A stretch of DNA of 64,000 nucleotides from Tsukamurella tyrosinosolvens (lineage in GTDB: Bacteria; Actinomycetota; Actinomycetes; Mycobacteriales; Mycobacteriaceae). The position numbers were made by a program, and so were the translations under genes. The notes below the pieces were generated by a model. That model did not search any database, was not told the DNA's origin, and saw nothing but the letters and a program-made list of their open reading frames with translations. Below are positions 53,569 to 61,071 of this stretch, piece after piece. The DNA lies in contig NZ_FNSA01000003.1 of assembly GCF_900104775.1 (NCBI RefSeq), positions 4,650,001-4,714,000 of the forward strand, in the 5' to 3' direction. Every line of letters starts with the position of its first letter. The first letter of the stretch is position 1.

Positions 53569-54365
53569 GACCGTTCGTCCGATCCGCGGCCGGCGGCACC
53601 GTCGGCGATGGCACGGGACCAGAGCAGCCCGGCAGAGGTCAGGCACGTCCCGACGACCAGCAGGACACCGCCCGCGCCGGTGCCCAGCAGCGTGCCGAGC
53701 GGGTCGGCGCCGATCAGCTGGCCCATCGCGACGCCGAGCACCGGGAGCGCGGCGAGCACCTGCGCGGTCGCGCGGGCCCCGGCCAGCGACGAGTGCGCCC
53801 GCCGCTCGTACCGCTCGCGTGCCCGCAGGTCCTCGCGGACGGAGGCGAGCAGCTCGCCCATGCCGATGCCGTGCCGCGTGCCCGCCTCCCAGGCCGCCGC
53901 GATCCGCGACCACGCGGCGCTCTCCCCGGCGTGCGTCCGCAGGCCCGCGGCCACGTCGCCACCCAGCTCGGCCCGGCCGGCCATCTCCGCGAAGACGGCG
54001 CGGACGTGCGGGTCCTCGGCGTCGCGGCCCGCGGTGGTGCAGGCGGCCGCGGGGTGCGCTCCGACGGACAGTTCGGCGACCATCGCGTCGACGCCGGCCA
54101 GGATCGCCGAGAGCCGGGACATCCGCTGCTGCGCCGCGCGGTTCCGCGCCCGGAGATCGCGGACGGTGCCGGCCGCGAGCGCCGCGGCCAGCGCCTGACC
54201 CGGTCCGATGAGCAGCGCGCCGACCGGCACCGCGACGGCCAGCCAGCCCCAGCGCAGCGCGACCGGCGAGGTTGCGGACGCCCGCGACGCCCGGAGTCGC
54301 GCTGCGGCGGGACCGCCGGGCCAGGCCAACGCGGCGACCGCGAGCAGGACTATCGCCGCGGTCAC
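53565..54365 (-). CDS. tadB: TadB-like membrane assembly protein
   Basis: 266 residues from a GTG overlapping the tadA stop (GTGA). Two N-terminal helices, a cytoplasmic T2SF domain (AILAGVDAMVAELSVGAHPAAACTTAGR, WEAGTRHGIGMGELLASVREDLRARERYERRAHSSLAGARATAQVLAALPVLGV in pieces) and two C-terminal helices. Equivalent to Rv3658c. Its upstream partner tadA is reduced to a fragment, so expression of the rest of the operon has lost its native promoter unless the island supplies one. Confidence 0.85.
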   Translation of the reverse strand: MTAAIVLLAVAALAWPGGPAAARLRASRASATSPVALRWGWLAVAVPVGALLIGPGQALAAALAAGTVRDLRARNRAAQQRMSRLSAILAGVDAMVAELSVGAHPAAACTTAGRDAEDPHVRAVFAEMAGRAELGGDVAAGLRTHAGESAAWSRIAAAWEAGTRHGIGMGELLASVREDLRARERYERRAHSSLAGARATAQVLAALPVLGVAMGQLIGADPLGTLLGTGAGGVLLVVGTCLTSAGLLWSRAIADGAAGRGSDERS

Positions 54366-54547
54366 GGGACACCTCGCTCCGCGAGCAGCGCCTGCACGCG
54401 CTCCACCTCCGCCGTGAACCCGCCGTCGCGGTCCCACGCGGGCAGCACCCGCACGTAGCCGTCACCACCGCGATCGACGACGCCGATACTGCGCAGGCCG
54501 CGCCGCCCCGACGGCCAGCGGTGCACCGCGAACACCACCTGGGAGAT
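54362..54547 (-). pseudogene. tadA: C-terminal remnant of tadA ATPase
   Basis: The frame reads VVFAVHRWPSGRRGLRSIGVVDRG, then YVRVLPAWDRDGGFTAEVERVQALLAERGVP and stop, which is the end of a TadA/VirB11-type ATPase (Rv3659c position), and couples to tadB by GTGA. Upstream the frame meets a TAA at 54548-54550 and the sequence turns AT-rich and unrelated. All catalytic parts (Walker A and B, Asp and His boxes) are gone; a full TadA would need some 300 more residues. The break marks the left edge of the island. Confidence 0.85.
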
Positions 54548-54712
54548 TTATCAGTAATTGGTGCGTCTAACACGCATCTATCCGCATGCCAGAACTGGTT
54601 TATTCATTCGCTACATGTAGGATTAGATGCATGTCAGTGGTCGGATCTACCGTGAGACACGGTGGTCGGCGGGCCTGTTGCGAGTGGAGGGTTTCCGTGC
54701 AATTATTTCGCT

Positions 54713-55471
54713 ATGGCACTCCATGGGGAGCTTCAGAAGACGCTCGAGGTGTTCGTCGAGCAGCATCGCGCGGCGTTGGCGACGGTTCGTCTCGATCTGC
54801 CGACGGCAATCACCGAGGTCGGGAAAATGTGGTCGCCTCGGCACGCGGATCCGGTGGAGGTGTCCGGCGATGCGTTCTGCTCGGCGGTTCGGCATACGAT
54901 GCGCGACATCTGGAGGAACGACCGCAACGACCAGCCTGGGATGAATCTGCGGTGCGGTCGCGGCCAGGGCGGCGGCGCAGTGTTCTCCGATCTGGGTGGT
55001 ACGGAGTTTCGGCTGCGGAAGTTCCTGTCCAAGCACTTGCAGGCGGCGATCGACCGGGAGGTGGTGCTGCCGCCGGAGGCCGAGCAGGCGATCGCGAGCG
55101 GCGGGTTGCAGGCGGAGCAGATGAATCTGTTCGCCGGCCCGGGCCGGATTCCCAAGCCCGCGAAGCGCAGCGCCAGCGTGGACGACGAGGAGCAACGCGA
55201 GCACGACGGCATCTTCGCGTTGTGGTCGACGACGGACAACACCACGTTGGAGTCGCTTCACCTGGCGGTGGTGCGCGGGGTGGACAACCCGGCCAGTGCG
55301 GAGATCTTGGCGGTGGTGCCGTTCCCGTCGGCGGAGGAGTCCCCGTTCTACGGGCTTCCGGCGGCCAAGCCCGTCGGTGCGCCCCCGGCAGACGACTTCG
55401 GCAGCTACGACAAGCCGGTTCAGGGTACGGGCGACGAGGACGACGACGGGCCGGAGTTCACGCCTGCGTAG
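54713..55471 (+). CDS. Unknown protein, partner of the XRE-ImmA/IrrE metallopeptidase
   Basis: 252 residues. Not recognised. The N-terminal half is helical (LHGELQKTLEVFVEQHRAAL, then FCSAVRHTMRDIWRNDRND); the centre has FSDLGGTEFRLRKFLSKHLQAAIDREV; the C-terminal half reads FALWSTTDNTTLESLHLAVVRGVDN and ends with an acidic low-complexity tail (GTGDEDDDGPEF). There is no signal peptide or membrane segment. It lies 58 bp before an XRE-ImmA gene on the same strand, an arrangement typical of toxin-antitoxin or defence pairs. The upstream 170 bp hold an ACATG...CATGT repeat (54612-54633) that may be an operator. GC is lower than in core genes. Confidence 0.75.
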   Translation: MALHGELQKTLEVFVEQHRAALATVRLDLPTAITEVGKMWSPRHADPVEVSGDAFCSAVRHTMRDIWRNDRNDQPGMNLRCGRGQGGGAVFSDLGGTEFRLRKFLSKHLQAAIDREVVLPPEAEQAIASGGLQAEQMNLFAGPGRIPKPAKRSASVDDEEQREHDGIFALWSTTDNTTLESLHLAVVRGVDNPASAEILAVVPFPSAEESPFYGLPAAKPVGAPPADDFGSYDKPVQGTGDEDDDGPEFTPA

Positions 55472-55529
55472 CCGTCACGGCAGGGGGAAACTGGGATGCG
55501 GGGACCTGCAGCGTTGAATCGGATGGGCA

Positions 55530-56792
55530 ATGAGGGCGACGGTGAACGTATACGGACGCCGGGTGCGTCAAGCCCGGATCATGCGGAAGATGACCGCGAA
55601 AGCGTTGGCGGCTGAGTTGAATTGGCCGTCAGCTGCGCGGCTCACGCGTTTGGAGAAGTCGATCACGAGCGAGATCGGCACTGATGAGTTGGAGGCGTTG
55701 ACGACGATTCTGCGGTTCCCTCCGCGGTTTTTCATCACGGAGCCGCCGATGCGGATCCATGCGTCGGACTTGCTGTTTCGGGCTCCGCAGTCGACGACGA
55801 AGACCGAGCAGGAGTACCTGGCTGATTTCGCGTCGATGATCGGTGAGTTCCTCGATGAGCTGCATTCGCGGTGGCAGCTGCCAGCGGTGAAGGTCCCGAT
55901 GGTCGATCCGTCGGTGCCGGTCGCGGAGGCAGCTGGGCGGGTACGTGATGCGCTCGGTGTGGGTCGGGATGAGCCGATCGACTACCTGACCCACAACATC
56001 GAGCACGCGGGTGTGCCGATCGTGATGCGGCGGATGTTCGCGGCCGCGACGCTGCGCGACGGCGACGCCGGTGCGGCGGCGTCGGAGAAGCATCTGGGGT
56101 ATTCGACGAGGGTCGGTGAGTTCAAGGCGCGGCCGTTGATCGTGGTGCGTCAGTCGACGTCGTGGGAGCGGACGCGGTGGACTCTCGCCCATGAGCTGGG
56201 GCACTTGAGTTTGCATTGGAGCGGCGATGTTACTGAGGACAAGGAGGAGCAGGCGTCGAGGTTCGCCTCGGAGTTGCTTGCTCCGCTGGCGCAGGTGCGC
56301 AAGGAGGTGACGGCGACTCCGTCGCTGATGTCGCTGGTGCCGGTCAAACAGAAGTGGGGAATCTCGATCGGTGCGTTGCTGCGGCATCTGCACACCGGCG
56401 GTGTCCTCGACGACGACCGGTTCCGCAGTCTGCAAAAGCAGCTCTACCAGCGGGTCAACCCAGATACCGGGCGGACCTGGGGTCGGACCGAGCCGGGGTG
56501 GAACGACCGTGTCGTGGAACGGCCACGGTTGCTGAGCAAGTGGATCGAGCTGGGCTTTTCGGTGCAGTCACCGCAGTTGCTGGCGACCTACGATCTGATC
56601 TTCCCCGGCGATATCCTCGCGGACTTCCTGGTCGGGCAACGCCCCGCCCCCACCACGTCGTCCACGGCGTCGTCGTCCGCCCCGGCGGCCGATACGGCTG
56701 CGGGTGCGCGGGCCGGGGATCGGGGCGCCGGTGACGGTTCAGCGGATGTGATCGACTTCCGTCGGTTCCAGCAACGCTCCCGGCGAGCCTGA
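55530..56792 (+). CDS. XRE helix-turn-helix protein with ImmA/IrrE metallopeptidase domain
   Basis: 420 residues (ATG at 55530; a GTG at 55542, four codons on, has a better-spaced GAGGG). N-terminal Cro/CI-type helix-turn-helix: YGRRVRQARIMRKMTAKALAAELNWPSAARLTRLEKS. Middle: zinc peptidase with RWTLAHELGHLSLHW (HExxH, about residues 219-223). The tail is Ala/Ser-rich. ImmA/IrrE peptidases cleave a cognate repressor or antitoxin upon stress. Here DNA binding and protease are in one chain, as in several antitoxin or phage-defence regulators. It likely controls the gene before it. Confidence 0.88.
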   Translation: MRATVNVYGRRVRQARIMRKMTAKALAAELNWPSAARLTRLEKSITSEIGTDELEALTTILRFPPRFFITEPPMRIHASDLLFRAPQSTTKTEQEYLADFASMIGEFLDELHSRWQLPAVKVPMVDPSVPVAEAAGRVRDALGVGRDEPIDYLTHNIEHAGVPIVMRRMFAAATLRDGDAGAAASEKHLGYSTRVGEFKARPLIVVRQSTSWERTRWTLAHELGHLSLHWSGDVTEDKEEQASRFASELLAPLAQVRKEVTATPSLMSLVPVKQKWGISIGALLRHLHTGGVLDDDRFRSLQKQLYQRVNPDTGRTWGRTEPGWNDRVVERPRLLSKWIELGFSVQSPQLLATYDLIFPGDILADFLVGQRPAPTTSSTASSSAPAADTAAGARAGDRGAGDGSADVIDFRRFQQRSRRA

Positions 56793-56823
56793 CCCGGAAC
56801 GAACAGCGAAGGGGCGCGAGTCG

Positions 56824-58080
56824 GTGGCGAAGGTGCAGCGGGTGCGGTACCCGGACCGGCCGGGCACCTTCATCGTGGTCGACGAGCTGGACCGGCCGAT
56901 CGCACCGGCCCGCGAGTACCTGCGGTTCCTGACCGCGAGCGCGGCGTCGCCGAACACAATTCGCGCGTACGCAGCAGGGTTAGCGCAGTGGTGGACGGTG
57001 CTCGAGCACAGCGGGCACCGGTGGGATGAGTTCCCCACCACCTTGTTCGGGCAGTTCCTGACGTTCCTGCGGACCGGGGATCTGCCCGGAACCCGGCGGA
57101 TCGGCCCCGAGGTGCTCGGCGGGTCGTCGACGGCGACGGTGCAGCTGCGGGCGACCGCGGTGCTCAGCTTCTACCGGTTCCACGCGGATGCGCATCATCT
57201 GCTGGGCCCGTACGAGAAGCTGTTCACCTCGCACAGGCAGTGGCGACGCCGGTCCCGGTACGTCGGGTTCCTCGACGGTGTCGGCCCCAGCCAACCCTCG
57301 GATCACCCGATCTACCGGGTACGGCAACCCAACCGGTCCGCCACCCCGGTGCTGCTGCCCCGGGAAGTCGCGGCGATCCTCAACGCGTGCGCCACCCATG
57401 ACGGCACCCGCTGGTCCGGAGCCGGTCCCGGGTTGCGGAACCGGCTGCTGTTCGCGATCCTCGCCGAGACCGGGATGCGGCTCGGTGAGGCGTTGTCGTT
57501 GCGGCATCACGACTTCCACATCGGTGGCGGTGGTACCCCGTATGTGGAGGTCGCCGGTCGCCAGGACCACCCGCACGAGGTGCGATGCAAGACCGGGCCG
57601 CGGCGGATCTACGTCGGCGATGATCTCGCCGCCCTGTACTCGGAGTACGTGTGGGCGTTGATCGATGACGGCGCCGACCTGGAAGTGCCTGGTTTCAGTA
57701 CGCATTTCGTGTTCGTCAATCTCACCCACGGCACACGGTTCGCGCCGATACGGCCGGAAACGGTGTACGCGGCGGTCCGGTCGATCACCCGCCGCTGCAA
57801 CCACCACGCCCCGGACACAGCCACCCACACCGATACAGAGCCTGGGCAGCGGGTGCTGCAGCCGGGGTGGACGCCGCACTGGCTGCGCCATACCCACGCG
57901 ACGGCGTTGCTGCTCTCCGGTGTCGCGCCGCATGTGGTGATGCGCAGGCTCGGTCACGCGGATGTGCAGACCACCCTGTCGACGTACGGGTGGGTCACCG
58001 AGGACGCCGAGATGCGGTCGATCGCGCAGTGGCGCAACTACGTCGCCGGATGGAAAGGCCTGCACGATGACCACCCCTGA
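56824..58080 (+). CDS. Tyrosine recombinase, TnpA-like
   Basis: 418 residues from a GTG. N-terminal SAM-like DNA-binding domain (FLTASAASPNTIRAYAAGLAQWW). Catalytic domain: first Arg in LAETGMRLGEALSLRHHD (about 217), Lys region near KTGPRRIYV, HxxR in TPHWLRHTHATALL (about 352), and RRLGHADVQTTLSTYGWV with the nucleophilic Tyr (about 387). The essential residues are all present, so it should be active. It overlaps the next recombinase by 14 nt. Confidence 0.92.
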   Translation: MAKVQRVRYPDRPGTFIVVDELDRPIAPAREYLRFLTASAASPNTIRAYAAGLAQWWTVLEHSGHRWDEFPTTLFGQFLTFLRTGDLPGTRRIGPEVLGGSSTATVQLRATAVLSFYRFHADAHHLLGPYEKLFTSHRQWRRRSRYVGFLDGVGPSQPSDHPIYRVRQPNRSATPVLLPREVAAILNACATHDGTRWSGAGPGLRNRLLFAILAETGMRLGEALSLRHHDFHIGGGGTPYVEVAGRQDHPHEVRCKTGPRRIYVGDDLAALYSEYVWALIDDGADLEVPGFSTHFVFVNLTHGTRFAPIRPETVYAAVRSITRRCNHHAPDTATHTDTEPGQRVLQPGWTPHWLRHTHATALLLSGVAPHVVMRRLGHADVQTTLSTYGWVTEDAEMRSIAQWRNYVAGWKGLHDDHP

Positions 58081-60532
58081 GCACACGCCACGACTGTCGG
58101 CGGCGGCGGCGACCGCGTTCACCTGGCAGGCCCAGGCGGCCCTAGTGCCAGCGGCATGGCGCGAGCCGATCTACCAGATCGACGCCCCCGAGCACCGGCA
58201 GGTGTTCCGGCAGAACTCGCGCTACCTCGGCCGCCGTCTCGACTTCACCCCGCCCGGGTGTCCGCCGCGCTTCGCCCGGGAGGTGGCCTGGTACGTGTGG
58301 CTGTGCGCCACCGACCAGATCGCGAAGATCGAACCGGCGTACCTGCGGTGGTGCTGCGAGGCGATCTCCCTCGCCACCCACAGCTACACCCGTGAGCATG
58401 GGCACCCACCGGTGTCGATCACCGACCTCACCTCGGCGGCGCTGGTGCGGCACGCCCTGCTCGCGTACCAAGCCCGCAACAAGCGGCTCCCGCCGGTGAA
58501 TACCCGCCGCAGCATCACCCACCTGATCGAACAGCTGCACCTGTACCTGTCGGTGCGGTGCACCGACCGCTCCTGGTGGGAACACGACATCTGGGACCTG
58601 CGGGTCGATCCACGGATCCCGCAACGCGACCACGAACCCAGCCACGACATGTGCGCCCGCCTCGGCGGCATCGAACCAGCGTGGCTGCGCGAAGGAGTGC
58701 GGTTCTGGCTGCGCGTGTCCATCACGGCGGAGCTGCTGCGCTGGTCCTCCGCGGTGGAACGCTCGAGGATGGCGACCCGGCACTTGGGGCGGTTCCTCAC
58801 CGACACCGGACACACCGACGACCCTGTCCTCGCCGATGATCCCGCCCGGCTGCGGATGATCTTCACCGAGTTCGCCGCGTGGTTGCGCAGCCCGGCCGCC
58901 TCCGCCCGCCCGGACCGGCGGCTGACCGGCTCGGCGATCGAAGCGACCGTCTCCCAGACGCAGGTGTTCTACACGTTCATGGTCGACCACGCCCCCGAGG
59001 CGGCCGCCGCGACCGGCATCGCCCGCTGGGGCGAGGTCGGCCCGGCGCACACCCGCCTGTGGGGTCCGGCGTTCCGCCGCCGCGCCGCACCGAGGAATCG
59101 CGAACTGACCTGGTACAGCACCGGCGATCTGCAGCGGATGCTGTGCTACCTCGACGTCCTCGCCGCCGACCGCGGCCGCCACGTCACGCTCACCCACCCC
59201 GACGGCACCGTCTCCCTCGTCGCCGGCCTCGGGGACCCGCAGGCGGCACGGATCTGGCTGCTGCAGGCGCTCACCGGCCGGCGGGCCTCGGAGATCCTCA
59301 TGCTCGACGTCGACCCGATCGAGCCCATCCCCGGCTTCGAACGCCCACCCACAGCCCCGGCAGAGCACCCCGCGAACAGGGCCGACAACAGGGTTACCAG
59401 CAGGGTTAACGACCGGGTTACCGGCGGGGTTGAGGGCCGGGTTGGGGACGGGGTTGGCACGGAGGCTGTGGCCAGCGACGACGCAGGCGACGGCGAGGAT
59501 AGCGGGGTGTTCGTGGCGAAGTTGCGGTACCAGCAGACCAAGGTCGACGGGGTGATCCCGACGATCCTGATCGAGCAGGCCGTGGTCAACGTCATCGCCG
59601 AGCAGCAGGCCTGGCTCGCCGCGGCGCACCCGGACTGGTCGCCGCGGTACCTGTTCGTGCCGCTGCGCGATCACCACCAGGGCCGCCGGCACCGCCCCTA
59701 CAACAGCTACCGGCAAGCCCTCAGTGGCCTCGACCGGATCCATGGGCTCACCGACTCCACCGGGCGGCCGTTGCGGTTCACCCAGACCCATCGGCTGCGG
59801 CACACCCGCGCCACCGAGCTGCTCAACGACGGCGTGCCCTTGCACGTGGTGCAGCGCTACCTCGGGCACAAGAGCCCCGAGATGACCCTCCGGTACGCCG
59901 CCACCCTGGCCGCGACCTCGGAGGCGGAGTTCCTCAAGCACAAGAAGATCGGCGCGGGCGGCGTCGATATCGCCCTGAGCCCCAGCGACATCTACGACAT
60001 GACCCAGCTGGCCAAGCGCACCGACCGGGTCCTGCCCAACGGTGTGTGCCTGCTGCCGCCGGTGAAGACCTGCGACAAGGGCAACGCCTGCCTCTCGTGT
60101 GGGCATTTCGCCACCGACGCCACCCACCTCGACGAGCTCCGCGCGCAGCATGCGGCCACCACCGCGCTGCTGCAGGCCCGCCGAGAGCAGTTCCACGCCC
60201 GCACCGGCCGCACGCTGACCGACGACAACATCTGGGTGCACCAACGGCTGCGGGAGCTGCACTCCCTCGAGCAGATCATCACCCGCCTCACCGCCGAAGA
60301 GCCGGGCGGCGAACCGGGCCAGAGCGCCGCTGGGGCGGTGACCGGTGCCGGCGCCGCGAATCGGCTGCCGATCCTGCAGATCCAGACCCGCGGCAGCCAC
60401 GAATCAGCCCTGCGCACCGCAGCAGGCACCACTGCAGGCACCACGGCAGGCGCCGCGTCAGGCACTGCTGCGGGCACCGGTGGGGATGGCGATGCCGCAC
60501 ACAGCGCCGGCGCGGGCGGTGGTGCGTCGTGA
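58067..60532 (+). CDS. Large tyrosine recombinase, TnpB-like
   Basis: 821 residues from the ATG inside the tnpA end. The catalytic domain is in the second half: LTGRRASEILMLDVD (Arg, about 404), TQTHRLRHTRATELL (HxxR, about 574), QRYLGHKSPEMTLRYA (Tyr, about 608). A Cys cluster follows (GVCLLPPVKTCDKGNACLSCGHF, about 660-685), as in TnpB of Tn554. It is longer than Tn554 TnpB because of two low-complexity inserts: a Val/Arg repeat after residue 440 and a Gly/Thr/Ala tail. It ends in a GTGA overlap with the next gene. Confidence 0.9.
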   Translation: MTTPEHTPRLSAAAATAFTWQAQAALVPAAWREPIYQIDAPEHRQVFRQNSRYLGRRLDFTPPGCPPRFAREVAWYVWLCATDQIAKIEPAYLRWCCEAISLATHSYTREHGHPPVSITDLTSAALVRHALLAYQARNKRLPPVNTRRSITHLIEQLHLYLSVRCTDRSWWEHDIWDLRVDPRIPQRDHEPSHDMCARLGGIEPAWLREGVRFWLRVSITAELLRWSSAVERSRMATRHLGRFLTDTGHTDDPVLADDPARLRMIFTEFAAWLRSPAASARPDRRLTGSAIEATVSQTQVFYTFMVDHAPEAAAATGIARWGEVGPAHTRLWGPAFRRRAAPRNRELTWYSTGDLQRMLCYLDVLAADRGRHVTLTHPDGTVSLVAGLGDPQAARIWLLQALTGRRASEILMLDVDPIEPIPGFERPPTAPAEHPANRADNRVTSRVNDRVTGGVEGRVGDGVGTEAVASDDAGDGEDSGVFVAKLRYQQTKVDGVIPTILIEQAVVNVIAEQQAWLAAAHPDWSPRYLFVPLRDHHQGRRHRPYNSYRQALSGLDRIHGLTDSTGRPLRFTQTHRLRHTRATELLNDGVPLHVVQRYLGHKSPEMTLRYAATLAATSEAEFLKHKKIGAGGVDIALSPSDIYDMTQLAKRTDRVLPNGVCLLPPVKTCDKGNACLSCGHFATDATHLDELRAQHAATTALLQARREQFHARTGRTLTDDNIWVHQRLRELHSLEQIITRLTAEEPGGEPGQSAAGAVTGAGAANRLPILQIQTRGSHESALRTAAGTTAGTTAGAASGTAAGTGGDGDAAHSAGAGGGAS
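59395..59465 (+). repeat. Degenerate tandem repeat inside the TnpB-like gene
   Basis: Units of about 12 bp of the form rncnGGGTTann recur six times (for example ACAGGGTTACC, GACCGGGTTACC, GACGGGGTTGGC) and encode a run of RV/GV pairs. It lies between the first catalytic Arg and the HxxR motif, in a surface loop position. A second simple repeat (GCAGGCACCAC units) is at 60418-60480 near the 3' end. Confidence 0.7.
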
Positions 60533-60957
60533 CGGCCAACGACGCCTCCCTCGCTGCGCTCGCCGAGAGCGCGGAGATCCGGTCCGAGGCGTCGCGACGC
60601 AGAATCGACAAGGCGCTCAAGGCGATGCGACGCAACGGGGAAGCCATCAACGTCCAGGCCGTGGCCCGGCGGGCCGGGCTGGCCCGCACCACCGTCTACC
60701 GGCACAAGGATCTGCTCGGACAGATCCACCGCCAGCGCCGCACCGCAACCGCCGTGCCTTCTGATCACGCCGCCTCCGGGCAGGGCACTGCCGCATCCGA
60801 TGCTGGGGTGGATCCATCGCGCGGAGTCGCCGCGGCGCTGCATCTGCGGATCCGGCAGAAGGACGCCACGATCGCGGAACTGACCGGTCAAGTCAAGGCC
60901 CTCGAAGCGACGATCGCCCGGCTGCACGGCGTCATCGACGACCTGTCCCCGGACTGA
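60529..60957 (+). CDS. TnpC-like (DUF6262) coiled-coil protein
   Basis: 142 residues from a GTG overlapping the tnpB stop. The N-terminal part has a TetR-like helix-turn-helix (INVQAVARRAGLARTTVYRHKDLLGQIHRQR) and the C-terminal part a coiled coil (LRIRQKDATIAELTGQVKALEATIARLHGVIDDL). This is the layout of TnpC in Tn554, which sets the orientation and efficiency of transposition. Confidence 0.82.
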   Translation: MTANDASLAALAESAEIRSEASRRRIDKALKAMRRNGEAINVQAVARRAGLARTTVYRHKDLLGQIHRQRRTATAVPSDHAASGQGTAASDAGVDPSRGVAAALHLRIRQKDATIAELTGQVKALEATIARLHGVIDDLSPD

Positions 60958-61071
60958 ACCGAACCCCCAGGGGACTATTGCTGCCGACGAGGTAGGCGAT
61001 CGCGGTCTGGCCGTCCAGGTCCCGCGACGGCGCGCACATCCACAGCTGGTCAACCCGCCGTGACCATCGCG
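60958..61071 (-). pseudogene. Fragment of an unidentified gene next to the recombinase module
   Basis: On the minus strand the frame reads RRVDQLWMCAPSRDLDG and QTAIAYLVGSNSPLGV, then runs into the end of the tnpC-like gene without a proper stop nearby. It has no start of its own and abuts the LCP stop. The APSRDLDGQTAIAYL pattern resembles the end of Xre/MbcA/ParS (DUF2384)-type antitoxins, but the match is weak. It is probably the remnant of a gene cut by the element's right end. Confidence 0.4.

Larger units (their letters stand above)
56824..60957 (+). mobile_element. Tn554-like three-recombinase module (tnpA-tnpB-tnpC type)
   Basis: Three overlapping genes encode two tyrosine recombinases of different size and a small coiled-coil helix-turn-helix protein, the order and relative sizes of tnpA, tnpB and tnpC in Tn554 (also reminiscent of recombinase-in-trio elements). 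Such elements insert at specific sites without target duplication and have no terminal inverted repeats, so I could not fix the ends; candidates are the tadA break at 54541 (left) and the truncated gene at 60958-61070 (right). Confidence 0.75.

Noticed and set aside
59395-59465. CRISPR-like array in the repeat-rich stretch of the TnpB-like gene
   Set aside because: Units are ~12 bp, imperfect, contiguous without spacers and encode protein in frame. No CRISPR array or cas gene is present in the window.
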